A DNA stretch of 64,000 nt, taken from assembly GCA_965279165.1 (NCBI GenBank), contig OZ257140.1:930001-994000 (forward strand). Reading direction: 5' to 3'. The stretch comes from JBAYIE01 sp965279165. Lineage in GTDB: Bacteria > Bacteroidota > Bacteroidia > UKL13-3. The translations under genes were made by a program, and so were the position numbers. Below, one piece after another: positions 8,670-18,028 of this stretch (its first letter is position 1; every line of letters begins with the position of its first letter). The notes below the pieces were generated by a model that was not told the origin of the DNA, did not search any database, and saw only the letters and a list, made by a program, of their open reading frames with translations.

Positions 8670-10361
8670 TTAAGCAAACGATTTCTCCACTTCCTCTATC
8701 ATTTGATTCACCTTATTGGTTGTATCTATTAACAATGACTTTGCTTCTGTAGTAATTTTTTCTGCAAAAATCTTATCCTTTAAACCTTTTGCATTCACAG
8801 AAACATTCATATATGCACCATGAACGGCAGTCTTTGCACATAGTGCACCAACACCTGCATCGGTAATCGAATTTGGATTGCCATTGGTAATCATCGCTTG
8901 TATAAGCGGCAATGAACCATGAACCAATTGCATTACTTTTAAAGGAACTTCACAAGCATATTTTGTAGCCGATTCAATTGCTGCACTTCGAAATGCTTTT
9001 TCTTCGTCGGTGTTCTTAGGTAACCCAAAGGCATCCATAATCGCATTAAAGGAAGCAGTATCTTCATCCACCGCATGCAATAAATCATCCTTTAATTGTT
9101 GTCCTTTAACAGCCCAATCACTAAAGTCATTTATCTTTTCTTCCCAGCCACGTTTCCCTGCCGATAAATTGGCAACCATCGTAGCAAGTGAAACACCCAA
9201 ACTTCCAACATAAGCTGAAATTGAACCTCCTCCCGGTGCAGGACTTTCGCTGGCAGTTTCGTTTGCGAATTGGGTTAAATTCATCGCAATCAGTTTTGCT
9301 TTTTCACCTGCCTTTAAATTGTACTCTATAATTTTTTTAGCTGGATCAAATGGTGCCAGTTCATCCAAGCCCATCGATTTTACAGCAATATGAATTAATT
9401 CTTCTTCACTTACTCCAACGGAACGATTTTGCTTTTTGAGGTAATATCTTCCTGCTTCTAAAATTGCATCCAACGGTATCAATCCAACCAATTCCGAACC
9501 GGTAACCCGCATACCACGACTTTCAGCACTCTTACAAACTTCATCAAATGCCTGGTGCACCGATGCAATTTTATAATTGGTAAGGTTCATCGAAATCTGT
9601 GCAATATTATATTCCTCGATAAACCAACCAATTGCTTTTACCGATTTTAAAGTACCCGGAATTCGCACTTCATTACCATCTGCATCTTTTACAATCTTTC
9701 CGGTTATCGGATTTCCTTCTCTTTTTACTCGTCCCGCCTCACGTACATCAAAGGCCACAGAATTAGCTAAGCGAACCGATTTTGTATTCAGATTTACATT
9801 ATAGGCAATTAAAAAATCGCGGGCACCAATAACCGTAGCTCCGGCTTTTGCGTGCATTACCGCCGGACCAAAATCGGGTTTCCATTCCGGCAATTTAATT
9901 TTATCAAAAAATCCTTCGTATTCACCTCCACGAATGATGGATAAATTATTTCTCGATTTATCTTTTTGTGCATATTCATATAAATAAACCGGGATGGATA
10001 ATTCATCTCCCACTCTTTTGGCAAGCTTTTGTGCATAAGCAGCAGTTTCTTCCATGCTGATGCCGCTTACCGGAATCAATGGACAAACATCCGTAGCACC
10101 CATGCGCGGATGTTCGCCTTTGTGTTTGCTCATATCAATCAATTCGGCTGCTTTTTTAATGGCAAGAAATGCCGCTTCAATCACTGCATCCGGATGACCA
10201 ACGATGGTTACAACCGTTCTGTTGGTTGCTTTCCCGGGATCAACATCCAATAATTTAACCCCATCCACTTTTTCCATCTCTCCGGTAATCTGACGGATTA
10301 ATGCCAAATCATTTCCTTCACTGAAATTTGGTACACATTCAATCAATGCATCTTTATTCAT
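8670..10361 (-). CDS. ftcD: Bifunctional glutamate formimidoyltransferase / formimidoyl-THF cyclodeaminase
   Basis: A 563-residue two-domain enzyme. The first about 330 residues match formimidoyltransferase (MNKDALIECVPNFSEG start, GEHPRMGATDVCPLIP core). The last about 200 match cyclodeaminase (APGGGSISAYVGSLG near residue 375, then VANLSAGKRGW). Together they move the formimino group from formiminoglutamate to tetrahydrofolate and release ammonia, the last step of one histidine degradation route. hutHUI are not adjacent. The thiolase gene ends 19 bp upstream on the same strand, so they may be co-transcribed. Length matches the vertebrate-like fused form found in many Bacteroidota. Confidence 0.94.
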   Translation of the reverse strand: MNKDALIECVPNFSEGNDLALIRQITGEMEKVDGVKLLDVDPGKATNRTVVTIVGHPDAVIEAAFLAIKKAAELIDMSKHKGEHPRMGATDVCPLIPVSGISMEETAAYAQKLAKRVGDELSIPVYLYEYAQKDKSRNNLSIIRGGEYEGFFDKIKLPEWKPDFGPAVMHAKAGATVIGARDFLIAYNVNLNTKSVRLANSVAFDVREAGRVKREGNPITGKIVKDADGNEVRIPGTLKSVKAIGWFIEEYNIAQISMNLTNYKIASVHQAFDEVCKSAESRGMRVTGSELVGLIPLDAILEAGRYYLKKQNRSVGVSEEELIHIAVKSMGLDELAPFDPAKKIIEYNLKAGEKAKLIAMNLTQFANETASESPAPGGGSISAYVGSLGVSLATMVANLSAGKRGWEEKINDFSDWAVKGQQLKDDLLHAVDEDTASFNAIMDAFGLPKNTDEEKAFRSAAIESATKYACEVPLKVMQLVHGSLPLIQAMITNGNPNSITDAGVGALCAKTAVHGAYMNVSVNAKGLKDKIFAEKITTEAKSLLIDTTNKVNQMIEEVEKSFA

Positions 10362-10379
10362 AATTCTATTGCTTCTTTA

Positions 10380-11576
10380 TTATACTTTTTCGTAAACAAC
10401 CGCTACACCCTGACCAACGCCTATACACATGGTGGCTACCCCATATTTAATATTGCGTTTTTTCATTTCATGCAACAAGGTGGTACTTATTCTGGCACCA
10501 CTGCATCCCAATGGATGACCCAATGCAATTGCACCTCCATTAACATTCACAATTGCAGGATCAATCTGTAATTCCTGCATACAAGCCAAACTTTGAGATG
10601 CGAATGCTTCATTCAACTCGAATAAGCCTATATCACTCATTTTTAAACCTGCACGTTCTACTGCTTTTTGTGTTGCAGGTACCGGTCCAATCCCCATGAT
10701 TGCCGGATCCACACCAGCCACACCTCTTGCAACCACACGGGCCATGGGAGTTAATCCGTATTTCTTTACTGCATCTTCTCCAGCCAAAATCAAAACAGCA
10801 GCGCCATCATTTACACCACTAGCATTTCCTGCAGTAACCGTACCATCTTTTTTAAATGCCGGTTTTAACTTTGCAAGATCTTCCATGGATGTTTTTCGCG
10901 GATGCTCATCTTTATCAAAAACTATGGAATCGCCTTTTTTCTGTGGAATTTTTACTGCAATCAATTCTTCTGCAAATCGTTTTGCGGCATGGGCTGCTAT
11001 ATATTTTTCTTGGGAAGAAACTGCAAAAGCATCTTGTTGTTCACGACTCAAATTCCATTTTTGTGCAACGTTTTCTGCCGTTTCTCCCATGGAATAAGGA
11101 TGGTACATTTCTGCCAATCTTTTATTGGTAAAACGCCACCCGATGGTGGTATCATATATTTCCGGTGTTCTGCCAAAAGCAGTATCCGATTTTGCCATTA
11201 CAAATGGAGCACGGGTCATACTTTCGGTTCCTCCGGCCAAATAAATATCGCCATCCCCACAGGCAATGGCACGACTTGCATCCAGAATAGCTTGTAAACC
11301 TGATGCGCATAACCGATTAACCGTATTTCCGCCAATCTTTACCGGTAAACCCGCAAGTAACAATGCCATACGGGCCACATTCCTATTGTCTTCGCCGGCT
11401 TGGTTGGCATCCCCCAAAATTACATCCTCAATTTGTTGTGGGTCAATTAATGGATTTCTTTCCATTATTGCTTTAATAACAAAAGATGCCAAATCATCCG
11501 GACGAACATGTGCCAAGGCTCCTCCATAACGGCCTATCGGCGTACGAAGGGCATCTATAATATATACTGGTTTCAT
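10380..11576 (-). CDS. Thiolase family acetyl-CoA acyltransferase
   Basis: A 398-residue thiolase. The nucleophile Cys is about residue 90 (VNRLCASGL), with GHPLGCSGARI and CIGVGQG near the C-terminus supplying the catalytic His and second Cys. The AGEDNRNVARMALLLAGLP segment is like beta-ketoadipyl-CoA/3-ketoacyl-CoA thiolases (PcaF/FadA), so the physiological direction may be degradative. A biosynthetic acetoacetyl-CoA role (PhaA-like) for the PHA cluster at 45-48 kb is possible but not shown. It lies just upstream of ftcD on the same strand. Confidence 0.92.
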   Translation of the reverse strand: MKPVYIIDALRTPIGRYGGALAHVRPDDLASFVIKAIMERNPLIDPQQIEDVILGDANQAGEDNRNVARMALLLAGLPVKIGGNTVNRLCASGLQAILDASRAIACGDGDIYLAGGTESMTRAPFVMAKSDTAFGRTPEIYDTTIGWRFTNKRLAEMYHPYSMGETAENVAQKWNLSREQQDAFAVSSQEKYIAAHAAKRFAEELIAVKIPQKKGDSIVFDKDEHPRKTSMEDLAKLKPAFKKDGTVTAGNASGVNDGAAVLILAGEDAVKKYGLTPMARVVARGVAGVDPAIMGIGPVPATQKAVERAGLKMSDIGLFELNEAFASQSLACMQELQIDPAIVNVNGGAIALGHPLGCSGARISTTLLHEMKKRNIKYGVATMCIGVGQGVAVVYEKV

Positions 11577-11686
11577 TCTTAATTATTTAGGTATAATAGA
11601 TGGGATAAAAACCAAAGATTCTACTATACAATATGGTCGCAAATGTATCAAATCAGCAGAAACTTCTGATAATCGAAAATTTGGGA

Positions 11687-11694
11687 TATTTTTG
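11687..11694 (+). promoter_or_regulatory. Bacteroidota -7 box of the DUF4293 gene
   Basis: TATTTTTG matches TAnnTTTG, 18 nt before the ATG at 11713. No strong -33 TTG is seen. Confidence 0.45.
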
Positions 11695-11712
11695 CCCCTT
11701 CAATAAACTGAT

Positions 11713-12195
11713 ATGATACAACGCCTTCAAACCATTTATTTAGTTGCAATTATTCTCATTTGTGCCATGCTGTGCACCGGTTCGGTAGTAAATATGCATG
11801 CCCTATCAAATGGCATCAACCGCGATTACACCATGAATTTTTTATATTATCGTGTATATGAAAACGGCGTGTTGATCGAAAGTCATATGCAATACATTAT
11901 GATTACCATTGTTTCTTTGTTAATCGGTTGGACGATCAAAGTTATTTTCGGATATAAAAACCGTTCGCAACAAATAAAAAATGCAAAGATTAATTTTATA
12001 TTTATGGGATTGTTGTTTGCCGGATTGTTTTCGATGGCCGCTATTTATATTCCTGACTTTAATCTGTCGACTTTAAATTTCAATTCCGTATTCGGTCTAG
12101 CATTAATGATCTTTATGGCATACCTTAATTTACGTGCTATTTTGTTGATACGAAAAGACGATAATCTGGTTAAAAGTGCGGATAGGATACGATGA
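11713..12195 (+). CDS. DUF4293 family membrane protein
   Basis: A 160-residue integral membrane protein with four hydrophobic segments (about residues 7-27, 56-76, 93-113 and 121-141). The opening MIQRLQTIYL is characteristic of DUF4293, a Bacteroidota family of unknown function. The gene has its own -7 box. Downstream lies a repeat-filled spacer before thiL, so co-transcription with thiL is uncertain. Confidence 0.8.
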   Translation: MIQRLQTIYLVAIILICAMLCTGSVVNMHALSNGINRDYTMNFLYYRVYENGVLIESHMQYIMITIVSLLIGWTIKVIFGYKNRSQQIKNAKINFIFMGLLFAGLFSMAAIYIPDFNLSTLNFNSVFGLALMIFMAYLNLRAILLIRKDDNLVKSADRIR

Positions 12196-12196
12196 G

Positions 12197-12301
12197 TGAT
12201 TAGGGATTAGGGGTTAGGGGAAAGGGATTAGGGATAAGGGATTAGGGGCCAAAATCTACAACTTCAACACTTCAACACTTCAACACTTTAACACCTCAAC
12301 C
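12197..12301. repeat. Degenerate heptamer array followed by octamer array
   Basis: 12197-12249 is built from 7-nt units of the form gattagg (gattagg, gattagg, ggttagg, ggaaagg, gattagg, gataagg, gattagg). After a short spacer, 12261-12301 is built from 8-nt units caacactt (four copies, the last ones changed to taacacct). Non-coding, between the DUF4293 gene and thiL. Confidence 0.85.
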
Positions 12302-12353
12302 CAGTCAATGAAACAATTTTATAAAAAAGCATATTAATTTTAAAATCAAACAC

Positions 12354-13388
12354 ATGTTAGAGAACCCGGGAAGAACCAATATAGAACAGTTAGGCGAATT
12401 TGGATTAATCGAATTACTTACAGCGGATATAAAAATACACCACGATAATACGTTGAAAGGTGTTGGTGATGATGCAGCGGTAATAAAAAACGAAAACGAT
12501 TGTACCCTCGTTACCACCGACTTATTGTTAGAAGGAATTCATTTTGATTTGAGCTATTTTCCACTCAAGCATTTAGGTTATAAAGCTGTTTCTGTAAACC
12601 TTTCGGATATATGCGCCATGAATGGTACACCCAAACAAATTACGGTTTCGATTGGTGTATCCAGCAAATTTTCGGTGGAAGCCTTGGAGGAAATTTATGC
12701 CGGAATTTATCTGGCATGTAAAAAATTTAAAGTCGATTTGGTTGGAGGCGACACCTGTTCTTCCAAACAAGGATTGGTAATTTCTATCACTGCCATGGGT
12801 ACTGCAATGGATTCGGAAATTGTTTACCGCAGTGGTGCAAAGCCAAACGATTTGTTATGTGTAACAGGTGACCTTGGAGGTGCTTATACAGGATTACAAT
12901 TGCTGGAGAGAGAAAAGCGCGTATTTCTGGCAAATCCAAATGCCCAACCCGACCTTGAGGGTAACGATTATATCATCGAAAGACAACTTAAGCCGGAACC
13001 ACGTACGGATATTATTACCATATTTAAAACATTGGATATTAAACCAACTTCGATGATAGATATATCGGATGGACTGTCGAGCGAAGTGTTTCATCTGTGT
13101 TCCAATTCCAAAATAGGAATGAATGTATTTGAAGAAAAAATCCCGATTGATCCGATGACATATAATATGGCAAGGGAATTTGATTTGGACCCAACGATGT
13201 GCGCTTTAAACGGAGGAGAAGATTACGAATTGTTGTTTACCGTTGAACAGAAAGATTTTGATAAAATAAAGGACCACCCCGATTTTACGATAATCGGTCA
13301 TTGCACAGATGCCTCAGAAGGAATCCATATGATTAGCAGATCAGGAAATAAATATCCATTGAAAGCGCAAGGGTGGAAATCGTTTTGA
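12354..13388 (+). CDS. thiL: Thiamine-monophosphate kinase
   Basis: A 344-residue ATP-dependent kinase that makes thiamine diphosphate from thiamine monophosphate. Family motifs are in order: GDDAAVI near residue 37, TTDLLLEGIHF near 53, VSVNLSDICAMNG near 78 (metal-binding Asp), LVGGDTCSS near 130, DISDGLSSE near 225 and GGEDYELLF near 285. Length is normal for Bacteroidota ThiL. No TPP riboswitch or other thiamine genes are visible nearby. Confidence 0.95.
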   Translation: MLENPGRTNIEQLGEFGLIELLTADIKIHHDNTLKGVGDDAAVIKNENDCTLVTTDLLLEGIHFDLSYFPLKHLGYKAVSVNLSDICAMNGTPKQITVSIGVSSKFSVEALEEIYAGIYLACKKFKVDLVGGDTCSSKQGLVISITAMGTAMDSEIVYRSGAKPNDLLCVTGDLGGAYTGLQLLEREKRVFLANPNAQPDLEGNDYIIERQLKPEPRTDIITIFKTLDIKPTSMIDISDGLSSEVFHLCSNSKIGMNVFEEKIPIDPMTYNMAREFDLDPTMCALNGGEDYELLFTVEQKDFDKIKDHPDFTIIGHCTDASEGIHMISRSGNKYPLKAQGWKSF

Positions 13389-13601
13389 GATATAAGTTAT
13401 AAGTTATGAGATATAAGTTATGAGTTAGCCTACCGGCAATCCTTTTAATTAACAGGAGCGGTATTTAAACACCAAAACCTTTAGTAAATAGTACTAGATT
13501 AGATAAGAGTGTGGTTCAGTGTACATTTATGATTTCATTTGAAAGGTGAATATCAATTGTCAACCCACTTCAACACTTCAACACCTCAACACTTTAACAC
13601 A
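13388..13601. repeat. Heptamer and octamer repeat arrays downstream of thiL
   Basis: 13388-13427 reads as 7-nt units ataagtt/atgagtt. 13567-13601 reads as 8-nt units caacactt/caacacct/taacacat, the same octamer family as at 12261. The bases in between show no feature. The arrays fill the gap between the converging thiL and LD-carboxypeptidase genes. Confidence 0.8.
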
Positions 13602-13613
13602 TCGTTCTCTTTC

Positions 13614-14516
13614 CTATTGACTAAATGAAACCATATCGTTTCTAATATCCAATTTCGTTTCCGCGCCAAAGCGCAAAGCAAGATTCCGTTTTTCATGTCC
13701 CGCAGGAAATCCAAAACAAACCGGATAGTTAAATTCTTTTGTATGGTAAGCAATTATTTCATAAGCCGACATCCCGAAAGGAATGGCGTTATCTTTCATA
13801 TCGCTCATATCGCCAATGATCAAACCTGCCAACTTATCTAGCTTTCCATTACGCTTTAGGTTCATCATCATACGGTCGATATGGTAAACATACTCGTCGA
13901 GGTCTTCTAAGAATAAAATTCTATTGTTAGTATCGATATCCGATGCAGAACCCATTAAACTAAATAAGACGGAAAGATTACCGCCAATTAATTTTCCGGA
14001 AGCGGAACCCGGTTTATTCATTGAATGGGTTTTAATGGTAATAGTTCTATCCGATGCCCCAGAAAGAACCTTCCATAAAGTTTGGTTACTCTCCTCGTCT
14101 ATTCTTTCTGATGTAAAATTCAACATCATTGGACCGTGAATGGTTTCGATACCAAAGTGCCTATGGATATGGGAATGCAAAACGGTGATATCGCTATAAC
14201 CAATTATCCATTTCGGATGGGTACAAAATTTAGTGAAATCTAATTGATCAATAATGCGAACGGTACCATATCCACCTCTGGCAACAATAATTGCTTGGAT
14301 ATTCGGATCATCCAATAAGGTTTGAAGTCCTCGGGCTCTTTCGGTATCGCTACCTCCGAACTGATTTTCTTCACAAAATAAAGTTGGTGAAAATACTGTT
14401 TTTAAACCCCATGAATTAAAAAGTTGTATGCCAGGCTGCAGTTCTAACTCGCTGATTTTTCTTGCTGTAGCAGCAATTGCAATGGTATCACCCGGTTGTA
14501 GAAATGGAGAATGCAT
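13614..14516 (-). CDS. ldcA: LD-carboxypeptidase (peptidase S66)
   Basis: A 300-residue cytoplasmic serine peptidase of family S66, expected to remove the terminal D-Ala from muropeptide tetrapeptides during murein recycling. It opens with LQPGDTIAIAATA, then ARGGYGTVRIIDQLD and the nucleophile segment IIGYSDITVLHSH (Ser in GYSD). EDLDEYVYHIDRMM near residue 205 is also typical. The start ATG overlaps the TGA of the upstream mannose-1-phosphate guanylyltransferase by one base, so the two are translationally coupled. Confidence 0.9.
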   Translation of the reverse strand: MHSPFLQPGDTIAIAATARKISELELQPGIQLFNSWGLKTVFSPTLFCEENQFGGSDTERARGLQTLLDDPNIQAIIVARGGYGTVRIIDQLDFTKFCTHPKWIIGYSDITVLHSHIHRHFGIETIHGPMMLNFTSERIDEESNQTLWKVLSGASDRTITIKTHSMNKPGSASGKLIGGNLSVLFSLMGSASDIDTNNRILFLEDLDEYVYHIDRMMMNLKRNGKLDKLAGLIIGDMSDMKDNAIPFGMSAYEIIAYHTKEFNYPVCFGFPAGHEKRNLALRFGAETKLDIRNDMVSFSQ

Positions 14517-15616
14517 CAGGAATACTTGTCTTCAAATTTTATTTTAATATCGGTTACAATCTGTTTTACTTCCTGCTCCATGCTCATATCACAAATCAGG
14601 GTAACATCCGGCGTATCCACCACAATAAGGTCTTTTACACCTTTTACAACCAATAACTTATGTTTACCGGTATTGCTGTTTATCAAACAATTCTCCGAGT
14701 CGTAAACCATTATATTTTTACCCTTTAATACATTTCCATGTTCATCTTTATCCGAATTTTCGAATAAGGAAGTCCAGGTTCCAAGGTCGCTCCACCCAAA
14801 TTCGGAAGGTATAACAAATACATTGTCGGCCTTTTCCATAACGCCATAATCTATGGAAACCGAACGACATTGTTCATAGATCCCTTGAATCACGGTTTGT
14901 TCCTGATCGGTATAATAACTGGAAGCGGCTTCCCGAAACAAAGCATATTGATCGGGCATGTGCTGCTTAAAAGCTTCTTTAATAGCCGAAACACTCCAAA
15001 TAAAAATACCTGCATTCCACAAAAACTCGCCACTCTCCAAAAAAGTTTTGGCTATTTCGAGGGAAGGTTTTTCTGTAAAAGTTTTCACTTTAAATATATT
15101 ATTCTCCTCACTTTGGTCGGGAATAAACTGGATATAACCATATCCTGTATCGGGGCGACTTGGTTTTATACCTAAGGTAACCAGCGAATTATGTTTCTGG
15201 GCATACGCCATCGCATCCTTGATATATCCAATAAATTTTGCTTCCTCTAATATTAAATGATCGGAAGGTGCGATAACACATACGGCGTGGGTGTTTTTCT
15301 TGTGAATACGAGAAGTGGCATAGCCAATGCAAGCAGCAGTATTTTTCATACTTGGTTCACCAATGAGACATGAATCAGGCATATTGGGCAATTGATCTTT
15401 AACCAATTGCATATACGACTGATTGGTTACAATAATGATATTATTGGCATCAAAGTACTTTTCGAATCGCTCGTAAGTCTGTTGCAGCAAGGTTTTTCCA
15501 ATACCCAGTATATCCAAAAATTGTTTTGGAAGATTCACTCTGCTGGATGGCCAAAAGCGAGTACCCATTCCACCGGCCATAATTATAGCATAGTGATTTT
15601 TATTCTTTTCAATCAT
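14516..15616 (-). CDS. manC: Mannose-1-phosphate guanylyltransferase
   Basis: A 366-residue nucleotidyltransferase that makes GDP-mannose from mannose-1-phosphate and GTP. The GTP-binding signature AGGMGTRFWPSSRVNLPKQF lies at about residues 14-33; FTEKPSLEIA and NAGIFIWSV follow as in ManC. There is no C-terminal cupin isomerase domain, so it is monofunctional. It supplies activated mannose for glycans, possibly for the polysaccharide locus at 59-64 kb. It is the first gene of a two-gene unit with ldcA. Confidence 0.93.
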   Translation of the reverse strand: MIEKNKNHYAIIMAGGMGTRFWPSSRVNLPKQFLDILGIGKTLLQQTYERFEKYFDANNIIIVTNQSYMQLVKDQLPNMPDSCLIGEPSMKNTAACIGYATSRIHKKNTHAVCVIAPSDHLILEEAKFIGYIKDAMAYAQKHNSLVTLGIKPSRPDTGYGYIQFIPDQSEENNIFKVKTFTEKPSLEIAKTFLESGEFLWNAGIFIWSVSAIKEAFKQHMPDQYALFREAASSYYTDQEQTVIQGIYEQCRSVSIDYGVMEKADNVFVIPSEFGWSDLGTWTSLFENSDKDEHGNVLKGKNIMVYDSENCLINSNTGKHKLLVVKGVKDLIVVDTPDVTLICDMSMEQEVKQIVTDIKIKFEDKYS

Positions 15617-15776
15617 TTAAATTGTTGTAAATTAACAAATAAAACTTATTATCTTAGCTAACGTAAGTTTTAGAGGCACAAATAAATATATTGTTATTAA
15701 TTTTCAAAAGAGGTAATGCAGATTTAACTTCGCATCCCTTTTGCAAATCAGGCAAGTATTAACAACAACAACAGTA

Positions 15777-17993
15777 ATGGCAAAAACAAAAGCGGCGCCC
15801 AAAAAAGCTGCCAAAAACAATTATAATATTAAAGAAAGTCTGCAAGACTTTTTTGGATTTGATAGTTTTAAAGGTGACCAGGAGATTATCATCAATAACT
15901 TGATTTCCGGAAACGACACCTTTGTAATCATGCCAACGGGTGGTGGAAAATCATTGTGTTACCAACTACCTGCTTTGATGTTACCCGGTACAGCAATTAT
16001 TATTTCCCCATTGATTGCTTTGATGAAAAACCAGGTAGATCAAATACGTTCATTCAGTCACGATACAGTGGCACATTTCATGAATTCGTCGCTGACCAAA
16101 ACCGAAATAACCCAAGTAAAAAAGGATGTCACCGGTGGTGCCACAAAAATGCTTTACATCGCTCCCGAAACTTTAAAGAAAGACGAAACAATAGAATTCC
16201 TTAAAAGTATTGATATTTCATTTGTTGCTGTGGATGAAGCCCATTGTATTTCGGAATGGGGTCACGACTTCCGACCTGAATACCGCCGCATTAAACAAAT
16301 GATTAAGGAGATAAAAGATGTTCCAATGATGGCTTTAACAGCTACAGCTACCCCAAAAGTGCAACAGGACATTATCAAAAATCTGCAAATGTCGGATGCT
16401 ACTTTATACAAGTCCTCCTTTAATCGCTCAAACCTATACTATGAAGTTCGTCCGAAAGGAAAAAAAGCCGACACCTTAAAAGAAGTGGTTTCCTTTATCA
16501 AACCACGAAAAGGGAAATCCGGTATTATTTATTGTTTGAGCAGGAAAAAAGTGGAAGAAATTGCAGAAGTATTAAAAGCTAATGGAATAAAAGCTTTACC
16601 ATACCATGCAGGATTAGATGCCAAAACTCGTGCCGCGCATCAAGATGCTTTTTTAATGGAAGAATGCGATGTAATTGTTGCCACCATTGCTTTTGGTATG
16701 GGTATCGACAAACCGGACGTACGATTTGTGATTCACTATGACATACCTAAAAGTATCGAAGGATATTACCAAGAAACCGGAAGAGGAGGAAGAGACGGAT
16801 TGGAAGGAGATTGTTTGCTCATGTACAATCCGGCTGATATAGATAAACTCGAAAAATTTTTAAAAGATAAACCGGTAGCGGAAAGAGAAATTGGTTCCCT
16901 TTTAATTTTCGAAACCCAGGCGTTTGCTGAAACTTCGAGTTGCAGAAGAAAATTCTTATTGCATTATTTCGGCGAAGAGTTTGCAGAAAAAGAATGCAAT
17001 AAAATGTGCGATAATTGTCGCCACCCGAAAAAGAAAACCGATGTAAAAGAAGAAGCCGTACTTGCCTTATTGGCAGTTCAGGAAGCTGGCAATTACAATC
17101 TGGAACATATTGTTGATTTAATTGTAGGTAAAAAAACGCATGAAGTAAATTTAAGCGATCACCATAAGTTAAAATCATTTGGTAAAGGCAAAAACCACGA
17201 ACCGGTATTCTGGAAATCCGTTTTACGCATGTTGCTGGTGCATGGGTATATCACAAAAAACATTGAGAATTACGGGTTGCTGAATTTAAATGAAAAAGGA
17301 GAAGCGTATCTGGCAAAACCAACCAAACTTGAAATGGCGGTTGACCAGAAATTTGAAGCTGTTTATGATGATGACGATAGCAATGTGGAAGTGGAAAATG
17401 TGTTTGACGAAATTTTGTTCGACATGTTAAAAGACCTTACAAGAAAAGTGGGAAAACAAATGAACTTCCCTCCTTATGTAATTTTCAGCGAACCTTCGTT
17501 AGAAGAAATGGCGTTTAAATATCCGATTACAATGGACGAACTGAGTAAAATCAGTGGTGTGAATAAAAACAAAGCCATGAAATTCGGTAAATCCTTTCTT
17601 GAGTTAATTAAAAAATACGTCGAAGACAACAACATAGAAAGATCGGAAGATGTGGTAATCAAATCGGTTGTTAATAAATCTGCCAAAAAGATTGCAATCA
17701 TTACCAATATCGATAAAAAGCAAAGTCTTGAAGATATAGCACGTTCTTTAGGTATGACAATGCCTGAACTATTAAACGAAATACAGAGTGTGGTAACCTC
17801 AGGAACAAAACTCAATCTGCAAACTTATGTGAATCATGTAGCTGATGAAGAAATTCAGGAGGAAATGATGAACTTTTTCCGTCATTGCCAGACAGATTCG
17901 TTGGATGAAGCATTAAAAGAATATGGAGAAGAATTTTCGAAAGAAGATATCCAATTGATGAAGATTCATTTTATTAGTGAAATGGCATTTTAA
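15777..17993 (+). CDS. recQ: ATP-dependent DNA helicase RecQ
   Basis: A 738-residue 3'-5' DNA helicase for recombination and replication-fork repair. Walker A (GGGKS) is near residue 54, the DEAH box with HCISEWGHDFRP near 153, and the helicase C domain has GRGGRDG near 340. The zinc module has four Cys (CRRKF near 388 and CNKMCDNC near 408-414). A winged-helix RQC domain and an HRDC-like domain (FPPYVIFSEPSLEEMA) follow, plus a C-terminal extension of about 110 residues. The ATG at 15777 is preferred over the TTG 36 nt upstream because the extra peptide has no counterpart in RecQ; the real N-terminus is Lys/Ala-rich. Confidence 0.95.
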   Translation: MAKTKAAPKKAAKNNYNIKESLQDFFGFDSFKGDQEIIINNLISGNDTFVIMPTGGGKSLCYQLPALMLPGTAIIISPLIALMKNQVDQIRSFSHDTVAHFMNSSLTKTEITQVKKDVTGGATKMLYIAPETLKKDETIEFLKSIDISFVAVDEAHCISEWGHDFRPEYRRIKQMIKEIKDVPMMALTATATPKVQQDIIKNLQMSDATLYKSSFNRSNLYYEVRPKGKKADTLKEVVSFIKPRKGKSGIIYCLSRKKVEEIAEVLKANGIKALPYHAGLDAKTRAAHQDAFLMEECDVIVATIAFGMGIDKPDVRFVIHYDIPKSIEGYYQETGRGGRDGLEGDCLLMYNPADIDKLEKFLKDKPVAEREIGSLLIFETQAFAETSSCRRKFLLHYFGEEFAEKECNKMCDNCRHPKKKTDVKEEAVLALLAVQEAGNYNLEHIVDLIVGKKTHEVNLSDHHKLKSFGKGKNHEPVFWKSVLRMLLVHGYITKNIENYGLLNLNEKGEAYLAKPTKLEMAVDQKFEAVYDDDDSNVEVENVFDEILFDMLKDLTRKVGKQMNFPPYVIFSEPSLEEMAFKYPITMDELSKISGVNKNKAMKFGKSFLELIKKYVEDNNIERSEDVVIKSVVNKSAKKIAIITNIDKKQSLEDIARSLGMTMPELLNEIQSVVTSGTKLNLQTYVNHVADEEIQEEMMNFFRHCQTDSLDEALKEYGEEFSKEDIQLMKIHFISEMAF

Positions 17994-18028
17994 CTTCAAT
18001 TCCGCTTAAAACCCAATTTTATCCAAAG

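Noticed and set aside
10380..11576. Naming the thiolase phaA
   Set aside because: Sequence is closer to degradative PcaF/FadA-type thiolases and it is 35 kb from the PHA genes.
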